From: Planctomicrobium piriforme
GTDB taxonomy: Bacteria > Planctomycetota > Planctomycetia > Pirellulales > PNKZ01
Assembly (NCBI GenBank): GCA_945877965.1
Contig: CAMCTH010000076.1
Coordinates: 1 to 12,293, forward strand
Length of the DNA stretch: 12,293 nucleotides
Direction: 5' to 3'
The position numbers were made by a program, and so were the translations under genes. The first letter of the stretch is position 1. Each line of letters opens with the position of its first letter. Below the pieces are notes generated by a model that was given only the letters and a program-made list of their open reading frames with translations, was not told where the DNA came from and did no database searches. This document shows positions 6,412 to 12,293 of the stretch, piece after piece.

Positions 6412-7338
6412 ATGCTTCGCCTTCATTTATTGCATCGTCGCTTCGCCTTCGCGTTTCTTCTCGTCGCGTCGACGATGCCGAACTCGGTCGTCATCGCGGC
6501 AGAACCGACGGCTGCCGCACCGGAAAAAATCATGCTCTGGTCGGGCCTTGCGCCGATCGGCGACGATCAAACGGAAGAGAAGCCGACGACGGCGATCACC
6601 GTGCATCGTCCAGCGGCCGACAAAGCGAACGGCGCGGCGGTGGTCATCTGTCCCGGCGGCGGATACGGCGGTCTGGTCGTCGGGGCCGAGGGACACGGCA
6701 TCGCCCAGTGGCTCGGCAAACACGGCATCACCGGGATAGTACTCGAATATCGACTTCCCAAGGGGCGATCGTTCGTGCCGTTGCTCGATGCCCAACGGGC
6801 GCTGCGGACGGTGCGGGCGCGCGCGGCCGAATTGAAACTCGATCCCCAGAAGATCGGCATCATCGGCTTCTCCGCCGGTGGACATCTCGCGTCGACGGCG
6901 GCCACTCACTTCGACGACGGCAACGCCAAGGCCGACGATCCGATTGAACGCGTGAGCTGTCGTCCCGACTTTGCGATCTTGGTGTACCCGGTCGTCTCGA
7001 TGGGCCCGCTCAGCCACGGCGGTTCGCGACGGAACTTGCTCGGCAGCGAACCGAAGGCCGAATTGATTGAACTCTTCTCGAATGAGAAACGGGTGACGGA
7101 GCGGACGCCGCCGATCTTCTTGACGCATGCATTCAACGATCGCGTCGTCGTCCCCGACAACAGCCGCCTGCTGCACGAAGCGCTCAAGAAGCAGAATATC
7201 GCCACGGAGTATCTCGAACTGCCCGAAGGGGGACACGGACTGAACGGCTACAAGGGGCCGATGTGGGATGCATGGCAGACGAAGTCGCTCGCCTGGCTGG
7301 CGACGCTCAAAATCATTCCGGCAAGCGACGCGCCGTAA
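6412..7338 (+). CDS. Secreted alpha/beta-hydrolase, acyl-esterase type (xylan-esterase-like)
   Basis: Predicted exported esterase of 308 residues. The signal peptide has a basic start (LRLHLLHRR), hydrophobic core FAFAFLLVAS and a likely cut after VIAA, before EPT. The alpha/beta-hydrolase core contains the oxyanion-side motif CPGGGYGGL (80-88), the nucleophile elbow GFSAGGH with Ser154, an acid in HAFNDRVV (Asp243) and the catalytic His275 in EGGHGLNGY. This set is typical of BD-FAE or acetyl-xylan-esterase-like enzymes that remove acetyl or feruloyl groups from plant or algal polysaccharides; the exact substrate is inference. It stands alone on the plus strand, divergent from the cupin gene. 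Its stop is only 18 bp from the end of the convergent EcsC gene. The start ATG has only a weak TGGA upstream. Confidence 0.9.
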   Translation: MLRLHLLHRRFAFAFLLVASTMPNSVVIAAEPTAAAPEKIMLWSGLAPIGDDQTEEKPTTAITVHRPAADKANGAAVVICPGGGYGGLVVGAEGHGIAQWLGKHGITGIVLEYRLPKGRSFVPLLDAQRALRTVRARAAELKLDPQKIGIIGFSAGGHLASTAATHFDDGNAKADDPIERVSCRPDFAILVYPVVSMGPLSHGGSRRNLLGSEPKAELIELFSNEKRVTERTPPIFLTHAFNDRVVVPDNSRLLHEALKKQNIATEYLELPEGGHGLNGYKGPMWDAWQTKSLAWLATLKIIPASDAP

Positions 7339-7356
7339 CGGCATCGCAAATCACGT

Positions 7357-8244
7357 TCAAGCGACGTTCTTCGCACGCAGCACCGCGTCGCGATACGCCG
7401 CTTGAACGACGTCGATCCCGTGCTTTCGTTCCAGGCTGCGGATGCCGAAATGGAACCGCGCCACACGATTGAAATGGTCCATAAAGGCGACGTTGATCGT
7501 TGCGCCTGTCGCCGCGCCGAGGACCGGGATCGATTGCACGAGCACTTTTTGTGAGACGGTGACATTGAAGCGGGCCGCGATCTTGGCGATCAAACTGACG
7601 ACCGCCGGCGCGGCCCCTCGCTGAATCGAGGCCGCAAGTTCAGCGGCGGTCAGGCCTGCGACCGCGCGGGTCGCGTGCGTCACCATCTCTTGCAGACCGA
7701 ATCGTGCCGCGAGGTAAGCACTGTCGAGAGCGTCGTCCCCCGTGCCGGGGCCTCCTAGGCAGAACACGGTCAGGCATTGCAGTTGCACTTCGGCGTGGCC
7801 GACGTCCTCGCCATGCTCTTTCGCAATCGACGTGATCGAACGAAACATGATCGTCGTCGTGATCGGCAACTCGAGCGCCAACCCGGCGACGCCGAACAAC
7901 CCGCCGACGCTGCCGGTGAGCGCCACCGACAGCTTATGCAAGAAGCTCGGCGTCGAACCGATTTCGTTGACGTCGCCGACGACTGAAATTGCATCGGACT
8001 GCGTCCCGGCGGGGATCGTGCGGACCGCCACGTTGAGCGCCGTCCGCAACGCGGCACTGACGGCGTCGTCGACCCGCCCCGGCGCCACCTTGTCGACGGC
8101 CTTCAAGACCATCTCCAACGGCTTGCCGACTACGTTCGCCAACTGCATCAGCAGCGACGGATGCTCCAGATACTGCGCCGCATCGGCGATCAGCTTCAGT
8201 TCTTGGGGCGACAGCGCGTCTCCCTTCCGACCGGCGTGGTTCAA
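7357..8244 (-). CDS. EcsC family protein, TTG start
   Basis: A 295-residue protein matching the EcsC family, named after the third gene of the Bacillus ecs locus and of unestablished biochemical function. Recognisable parts are LSPQELKLIADAAQYLEHPS near the N-terminus, a glycine-rich hydrophobic stretch (GSVGGLFGVAGLALELPIT, about 111-129) followed by MFRSITSIAKEHGED, and a C-terminal AATGATINVAFMDHFNRVAR segment. The hydrophobic stretch may associate with the membrane; there is no signal peptide. Two in-frame TTG codons (8250 and 8244) are possible starts. AAGGAG at 8252-8257 is one base from the first and seven from the second, so 8244 is chosen. It lies 27 bp downstream of the SGNH hydrolase gene on the same strand and is probably co-transcribed with it. 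Confidence 0.9.
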   Translation of the reverse strand: MNHAGRKGDALSPQELKLIADAAQYLEHPSLLMQLANVVGKPLEMVLKAVDKVAPGRVDDAVSAALRTALNVAVRTIPAGTQSDAISVVGDVNEIGSTPSFLHKLSVALTGSVGGLFGVAGLALELPITTTIMFRSITSIAKEHGEDVGHAEVQLQCLTVFCLGGPGTGDDALDSAYLAARFGLQEMVTHATRAVAGLTAAELAASIQRGAAPAVVSLIAKIAARFNVTVSQKVLVQSIPVLGAATGATINVAFMDHFNRVARFHFGIRSLERKHGIDVVQAAYRDAVLRAKNVA

Positions 8245-8251
8245 CGTCAAT

Positions 8252-8257
8252 CTCCTT
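8252..8257 (-). promoter_or_regulatory. Strong Shine-Dalgarno that selects the TTG start of the EcsC gene
   Basis: AAGGAG on the minus strand, seven bases before TTG 8244 but only one base before TTG 8250, so spacing favours 8244. No ATG is available nearby in frame. Confidence 0.65.
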
Positions 8258-8271
8258 GGCCGAACCTGCGG

Positions 8272-9576
8272 CTACGACACCGGCACGATGGCGACGGCGT
8301 GCGGCTTGATCTGTAATGCTTGCTTCACCGCGGCATCGAGTTCCGGCAGCTTCGCGATTCGTTCGGCATAGGCGGCTTGGCGTTTCGATTCGATCTCGGC
8401 CGGCGTGATCTTGAGGCCCAACCAGTCGGGCAACGCGCTGACGTTCGCCAACACGACGCCGCGGAAGATCGCATCGTGGTGGTAGCGGTTCTTGGCTTCG
8501 ATCGCCGACCGCACGGCTTTCACTTGCTCGGCTACCGGCCCGGCGGCCAAGGCCGGCTCCGCCAGGTTCACGCCGTGCGCGAGTTCTTCGGCCGTGTACT
8601 CCGCGACTTTCTTATCGCCGAGGCGGACTTCGTACTTGCCCGGCTTGAGGCCGGTCACTTTCAAGCCGTAGTCGTTCGTCGCTTCCAACAGCGGCGCCCA
8701 TTTGAGGATCGACTTCGCATCTTCCGGAAAGAACGGCAAGGCTTCATCGGCGCGAACGAATTGCACGCCGCCGCCGTCGCGCTTCACGTCGGTCACGCGA
8801 CAGTTGACCGTCGTCGGCTCGGACGTCGCGGCGGCATCAAGCGTGACCGACGAAACTTGCTTCGGAAAATTCAACCCGGCGAGGATCGAAGCCGCCATGA
8901 GGGCTTGTCCCGGCGGACCGGGATGGACCGCATCGCCGCCGGTGATACGCGAATAGGTCGGGCCGGCGCCGCGCGCCTTGTCGAGCACCACGAGGTACGG
9001 ATGAAACTGATCGACGAAGAGGCCGCCGTTCTTGTCGGCGATTGCCTTCACCCCCTCGGAATACTTTTCGAGCGTCTGGTTGTAACCGGTCAGGGCCGTC
9101 GCCCCCGGCTCGGCGTTGTCGAGCGGTTGCGGCGTGACCCAGGCGGCGCGAATCTCGGCGGCCTTCGCTTGGTCGGCCATGCCCTGGAGCCCGCCCATGT
9201 AAGTCTTGAACCCCGGCTCGTCGAAGGGGCGATAGCCGCCGTCGTTCATGCCGAAGTCGACCGTCATCGCCGTCGGCTTGTGGGCCAGCACGTCGCGCTT
9301 GAAGCGACCGTTGCCGCCGACGCTCCGATCGCCGCCGATGCCGACGTTGCGGAACGTGATATTCCACGCCGGGAATCGGGTCGAGACCCACATCTCGACG
9401 TAGTTGCTGTAGAGATGCTGCTCGGTGATGCTGTCGCCGATCATGACGACGCGATCGCCGTCGCGGAAGAAGAACTCCGCGGCGTAGGCTGGCGCTGCGC
9501 AGACCGCGCCGAGGCCGAGAATCAAACCGGTGACGATTCGGAAGATCATAGTCGTGGAGAACAGGGTGCGTAACAT
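8272..9576 (-). CDS. Secreted SGNH/GDSL hydrolase with C-terminal extension
   Basis: Predicted exported esterase of 434 residues starting at the ATG at 9576 (AAGG nine bases upstream). The signal peptide runs to about residue 32 (hydrophobic core IVTGLILGLGAVC, cut near AYA). SGNH blocks are complete: GDSIT with Ser49, the Gly of NVGIGGDRS (about 79-81), GMND with Asn111, and DAVHPG with Asp215 and His218. The hydrolase part ends near residue 240. The rest contains a beta-rich section with LKPGKYEVRLGDKKVAEYT and then a helical tail. Family members deacylate carbohydrates or lipids; this two-part architecture is common in planctomycetes and its substrate is unknown. The open frame goes on to 9768, but the added residues are basic and lack export features. 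It heads the two-gene unit with EcsC and is divergent from the gene at 9695. Confidence 0.92.
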   Translation of the reverse strand: MLRTLFSTTMIFRIVTGLILGLGAVCAAPAYAAEFFFRDGDRVVMIGDSITEQHLYSNYVEMWVSTRFPAWNITFRNVGIGGDRSVGGNGRFKRDVLAHKPTAMTVDFGMNDGGYRPFDEPGFKTYMGGLQGMADQAKAAEIRAAWVTPQPLDNAEPGATALTGYNQTLEKYSEGVKAIADKNGGLFVDQFHPYLVVLDKARGAGPTYSRITGGDAVHPGPPGQALMAASILAGLNFPKQVSSVTLDAAATSEPTTVNCRVTDVKRDGGGVQFVRADEALPFFPEDAKSILKWAPLLEATNDYGLKVTGLKPGKYEVRLGDKKVAEYTAEELAHGVNLAEPALAAGPVAEQVKAVRSAIEAKNRYHHDAIFRGVVLANVSALPDWLGLKITPAEIESKRQAAYAERIAKLPELDAAVKQALQIKPHAVAIVPVS

Positions 9577-9618
9577 ATCGTCTCGCCTTGGGGCTAGGTT
9601 TCCTCTTTCGGGCATCGT

Positions 9619-9624
9619 ATTGTA
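9619..9624 (-). promoter_or_regulatory. Possible -10 box for the SGNH/EcsC unit
   Basis: TACAAT on the minus strand (five of six), 42 bp before the ATG at 9576 in the 118-bp divergent intergenic region. No convincing -35 is seen. Confidence 0.25.
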
Positions 9625-9694
9625 ACGTCCGTGCGATGCGGAAGCAGCGTGTGCGTTTCCCGGGGTTCGATCTTTTTTTGCCAGAGGTGTGGGG

Positions 9695-10333
9695 ATGAAA
9701 CTTCGTCGCGTCGTAATGCCGGCTCTCCTATTCGTTCTCGCTCTCGGAACCTCGATCCCGCAGCACACGTGCCAGGCCGCCGAGCCTGCGAGTCCCGGGG
9801 CCTCGATCGACGGCTACCGGTTCGAGTTCCCGATCAAGGAGCCGATGCACGAGAACCCGAAAGAAGGGTCCGTCGGCACCTCGGCGATCGTGACGGGCGA
9901 CCCGCTGAAGACCGACAACTTCACGACGCAAAAAGTCTTCGGCGGCGAGAAGGGGAAGCGGTACCAAGTGACCTTGCGCTTCCGCGGCGTCGTCGAGCCG
10001 ATGATGTACAAAGACGGCAAGCAGGTCGGCGACTACTTCTACATCGGCGGCGAGAAGAACAACGCCACCTACAACGTCTACCAGATCAGCGTCTCTTCAC
10101 CTAAGTCGCACTACTTCTTGAATCGCCAAGATAAAGTCGGGCACCAAATCTTTTCGATCGACTACACGCAAACGATCGAGATCGACGGCGGCGCGACGAT
10201 CACGTTCCACGGCGACGGCCAGAACGGCAAGATGATCGCCAACTTCAAGAAGCTGGTGATCCCCGACGTCGCGCCGGCCCCGCTGCCGTACAACGGTCAG
10301 TTCGTGCAGGTCAACGTCGTCGAAGTGAAGTAG
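9695..10333 (+). CDS. Secreted protein of unknown function (212 aa)
   Basis: I cannot name a family. The signal peptide is clear: KLRR, hydrophobic core VVMPALLFVLALG, and a cut near TCQAAEP. The mature part of about 180 residues is beta-rich and aromatic: KRYQVTLRFRGVVEPMMYKD (about 86-105), then DYFYIGGEKNNATYNVYQIS, SHYFLNRQD, then FSIDYTQTIEIDGGATITFH. I recall secreted proteins with the same RFRGVVEP / YIGG / WNVY-like / YFLN / DYxxTI succession in planctomycetes and myxobacteria, which suggests one jelly-roll or Ig-like domain, perhaps binding a glycan; that is inference. The ATG at 9695 is preferred over a GTG at 9689 because AGAGG (9683-9687) is seven bases from the ATG. It precedes the 229-residue SGNH gene by 44 bp and is probably in one operon with it. 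Confidence 0.85.
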   Translation: MKLRRVVMPALLFVLALGTSIPQHTCQAAEPASPGASIDGYRFEFPIKEPMHENPKEGSVGTSAIVTGDPLKTDNFTTQKVFGGEKGKRYQVTLRFRGVVEPMMYKDGKQVGDYFYIGGEKNNATYNVYQISVSSPKSHYFLNRQDKVGHQIFSIDYTQTIEIDGGATITFHGDGQNGKMIANFKKLVIPDVAPAPLPYNGQFVQVNVVEVK

Positions 10334-10377
10334 TCGCAGTAAAGTAGTTCGCAGTCCCGTCAAGGAGTCACGATTCG

Positions 10378-11067
10378 ATGCGCACGTTCATTCGTTCACT
10401 TCTGGCGGGATGGTTGTTGTGCTCGGCGGCGACGGCGGCGGAACCGAAGATCGACCCGAACTTGCCGACGGTCGTCCTGATCGGCGACTCGATTCGGCTC
10501 GGCTACACGTCGACCGTCGCCCAGGAATTGGCGGGGCTGGCGAACGTCGTCGGGCCGACGGCCAACGGCGGCGATAGCTCGAACGTGCTGAGCCACATCG
10601 AAAGTTGGGCGATTCGTCTGCAGCCGGAAGTCGTCCATTTCAACTGCGGCATTCACGACATCAAGAAGTCGAAACAGGCCGGCACGTTTCAAACTCCTCC
10701 GGACAAGTACGAAGCGAACCTGCGGAAGATCGTCGAGCGACTGCGCAAAGAGACCAAGGCCAAGATCATCTTCGCGCTGACGACGCCGCTGGTCGACGAT
10801 CGGGCCGCGAAGATGCGCCTCGAACGCGATTACGAACTGCTGAACGCGAGCACGGAACAGTACAACGAGATTGCCCGGCGGGTAATGAAAGAACTCGGCG
10901 TGCCGGTAAATGACCTGCGGGCCGCACTCGGCGATCGCGACGAGCAACTCAAGCTAATCGTCGACGACGGCGTCCACTTCAAATCGGAAGGGTCGAAGAA
11001 ACTCGGCCAAGCCGTCGCGGCGTTTGTCGCCCCGTACTTGTCGACCGCGAAGCCCGCCGCGAAGTAG
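10378..11067 (+). CDS. Secreted SGNH/GDSL hydrolase (229 aa), GIHD variant
   Basis: Predicted exported single-domain SGNH esterase of 229 residues. The signal peptide is cut near TATA-AEP at about residue 20. Blocks are LIGDSIR with Ser38, the Gly in TANGGDSS (about 64), FNCGIHD (88-94), and DDGVHF with Asp197 and His200. The third block normally reads GxND; here His93 stands where the oxyanion Asn is expected, while Ser, Gly, Asp and His remain. I recall the CGIHD/CGLHD form in related planctomycete proteins, so it is probably a subfamily trait. The substrate is likely an acylated carbohydrate, by analogy only. A good AAGGAG at 10362-10367 lies ten bases before the ATG. It follows the 212-residue secreted protein and ends 12 bp from the convergent propeller gene. 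Confidence 0.9.
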   Translation: MRTFIRSLLAGWLLCSAATAAEPKIDPNLPTVVLIGDSIRLGYTSTVAQELAGLANVVGPTANGGDSSNVLSHIESWAIRLQPEVVHFNCGIHDIKKSKQAGTFQTPPDKYEANLRKIVERLRKETKAKIIFALTTPLVDDRAAKMRLERDYELLNASTEQYNEIARRVMKELGVPVNDLRAALGDRDEQLKLIVDDGVHFKSEGSKKLGQAVAAFVAPYLSTAKPAAK

Positions 11068-11079
11068 CTGTCACACCGG

Positions 11080-11943
11080 TCAGACTGCGCCGAAGGCCAA
11101 GCCCTCGACGTGTTGCGCGCACTTGTGGACTTGCGTCCAGGCAACGCCGTCGGGCGAGCGCAAGATCCGCCCTTTCCAATTCGCGCCCAGAAACGCGCCG
11201 TCACCGAAGAGGCACGTCAGCGGCGCATCTTGATTCGGCACCCGGTTCCACTTCGCGCCGTCGGCAGAAAGCCACGTCGCCCCGGCGCCGACGGCGACGA
11301 AATGATCGCGAGCCCAAACGACCGAGTTGAGGTGCTCCCCTTCGAGCCCGCGCTCCGGCTCGGACCATAGCAGACCGTCGCGGCTGTGCGTTCGCAAGCC
11401 GTGCATGCCGACGCCGACGAACACGCCGCTGCCAAACGCGACGTCGATCAACGTATCGACCGCCTTCGTGCCGGGCACGTCTTGCCATTCCAAACCGTCG
11501 GGCGAAACGCTTCGCCGACCTCGATCGCCGACGCCGACGAACACGCCGTTGCCGAACGCCAGCCGGCGAATCAACCATTGGCCCGAGATCCGCTTCGGCT
11601 CGCTCCAGGCAATGCCGTCGGTGCTGACGGCAACCACCGGCTTAGCGTCGCCGACCTGACCGGGATCGCCGCTCATCGCCAGGAATTTTCCTTGGCCGAA
11701 GAAGAGGCTCCGATAGTTCGTCTGCTTCGTCTTGGGCGTGATGTGCCAGTCGAGGCCGTCGCGACTGTAGGCCATCAGCTGATCGCCCCAACCGAAACCT
11801 CCGACCGCCGCGAAGATGCCGTTGCCGTAGGCGACCGCGCGGAGCGTCTCCCCTTCCTTGCCGATCTCCTCGTGCGTCCAGGCGACGCCATCTTTCGAGG
11901 CGATGCGGAGCGCTTGCTGTCCGACGGCGACGAAGAGTCCCAT
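11080..11943 (-). CDS. Seven-bladed DGxxW beta-propeller protein
   Basis: A 287-residue protein made almost only of repeats. Seven blades of about 37-48 residues each carry a strand like AFGNGVFVGVG and, later, a DGxxW turn: DGVAW, DGLDW, DGIAW, DGLEW, DGLLW, DGAKW, DGVAW. The chain starts MGLFVAVG and ends VEGLAFGAV, so the first-strand motif is split between the two ends and would close the ring by the usual propeller strand exchange. These are sialidase- or BNR-like repeats; I see no catalytic residues, so a binding or scaffold role is more likely. There is no signal peptide with the ATG at 11943. The frame is open to 11994, but that adds only a short basic leader overlapping the DUF1552 gene. 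It lies 13 bp downstream of DUF1552 on the same strand, implying a joint role. Confidence 0.85.
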   Translation of the reverse strand: MGLFVAVGQQALRIASKDGVAWTHEEIGKEGETLRAVAYGNGIFAAVGGFGWGDQLMAYSRDGLDWHITPKTKQTNYRSLFFGQGKFLAMSGDPGQVGDAKPVVAVSTDGIAWSEPKRISGQWLIRRLAFGNGVFVGVGDRGRRSVSPDGLEWQDVPGTKAVDTLIDVAFGSGVFVGVGMHGLRTHSRDGLLWSEPERGLEGEHLNSVVWARDHFVAVGAGATWLSADGAKWNRVPNQDAPLTCLFGDGAFLGANWKGRILRSPDGVAWTQVHKCAQHVEGLAFGAV

Positions 11944-11956
11944 TAGGCGAGCACCA

Positions 11957-12293
11957 TTAAACGAGCCCCGGCAGGCGACCGTCGTACGCGGCATTCTTCG
12001 ACGTCCGACTGTTGCCGAATTCGTCGGCCTGAATCCCCAAACGTTGCAGCATTTCGAGATACAAGTTCGCCACCGGCACGTCGGGCTGGAAGCTCAACTG
12101 TCGGCCCGTCTTTAACGTCCCCTGAGCATTGCCGACCAGCAAGCAAGGATAGTTCCGCGTGCCGTGGCCGCCGTTCGCCATGTAGCTCGTGTAGAGCAAC
12201 ATCGTATTGTCGAGCAACGTCGAGCCCCCTTCGTCGATCGCCTTCATCTTGCGGACCATCGAAGCGAAGAGGTTCGTGTACCAAGCATGAATC
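11957..12293 (-). CDS. DUF1552 family protein, C-terminal 111 residues
   Basis: Partial gene running off the right edge; only the C-terminus is in the window. It contains IDEGGSTLLDNTMLLYTSYM, then GGHGTRNYPCLLVGNAQGT, a GRQLSF segment and VANLYLEMLQRLGIQADEFGNS, which is the characteristic end of DUF1552 proteins. These are related to DUF1501, are usually exported by Tat, and in planctomycetes often accompany DUF1592-type cytochrome-containing proteins. Their activity is unknown. The N-terminus and signal cannot be seen. The stop codon is TAA at 11957-11959, and the propeller gene follows 13 bp later. Confidence 0.92.
   Translation of the reverse strand, partial: IHAWYTNLFASMVRKMKAIDEGGSTLLDNTMLLYTSYMANGGHGTRNYPCLLVGNAQGTLKTGRQLSFQPDVPVANLYLEMLQRLGIQADEFGNSRTSKNAAYDGRLPGLV

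Noticed and set aside
8320..9573. 417-codon plus-strand open frame opposite the SGNH hydrolase
   Set aside because: It lies fully antisense to a gene with complete SGNH motifs and a signal peptide; its translation is Arg/Val/Asp-rich with no domain, as expected from the complement of GC-rich coding sequence.
9671..9680. T-run TCTTTTTTTG as part of a terminator
   Set aside because: No GC stem precedes it and it lies just upstream of the ribosome site of the gene at 9695.
1..12293. A defence island, CRISPR array, prophage or biosynthetic cluster
   Set aside because: No regularly spaced repeats, nuclease, helicase, toxin-antitoxin pair, integrase or synthase genes are seen; the DUF1501, DUF1552 and hydrolase content fits ordinary planctomycete chromosome.

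Overview
The window is GC-rich bacterial DNA that reads as a planctomycete chromosome, probably from the Pirellulales or a relative. The reasons are the protein families (DUF1501 and DUF1552 Tat-type proteins, small SGNH hydrolases, a PhoD-like phosphatase, many secreted proteins whose signal peptides end in a QAAEP- or TAAEP-like cleavage site) and two kinds of palindromic intergenic repeat that I recall from such genomes. There are fourteen supported protein genes, two of them cut by the window ends. I see no rRNA, tRNA, CRISPR array, transposase or phage gene.

Layout. (1) 1-1190, minus strand: a 101-residue beta-rich protein followed by the N-terminal part of a DUF1501 protein. A good -10 box lies upstream and a twin-hairpin element sits between the two genes. 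(2) 1514-3641, minus: a secreted PhoD-like metallophosphatase followed by a small secreted subtilisin-fold protease. (3) 3840-6271, minus: cupin, DUF2293 protein and right-handed beta-helix protein, the last two coupled by an ATGA overlap; none has an evident signal peptide. A 91-bp inverted-repeat element separates blocks 2 and 3. (4) 6412-7338, plus: a secreted alpha/beta-hydrolase. (5) 7357-9576, minus: a 434-residue SGNH hydrolase followed by an EcsC-family protein with a TTG start. (6) 9695-11067, plus: a secreted protein of unknown function followed by a 229-residue SGNH hydrolase. (7) 11080-12293, minus: the C-terminal end of a DUF1552 protein followed by a seven-bladed DGxxW beta-propeller.

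How the genes may work together. Blocks 4 to 6 hold three predicted exported esterase-type hydrolases of the kinds used on acylated polysaccharides, which suits the glycan-degrading habit of planctomycetes; this is inference from family and proximity. Blocks 1 and 7 carry the DUF1501 and DUF1552 proteins, whose biochemical roles are unknown. Block 3 looks like a separate, probably cytoplasmic, unit of unknown purpose. No recognisable defence, secretion or biosynthetic system is complete here. The most unusual items are the propeller whose first blade is split between its two ends, the cysteine-rich subtilase without a propeptide, the cupin/DUF2293/beta-helix unit, and the twin-hairpin repeat.
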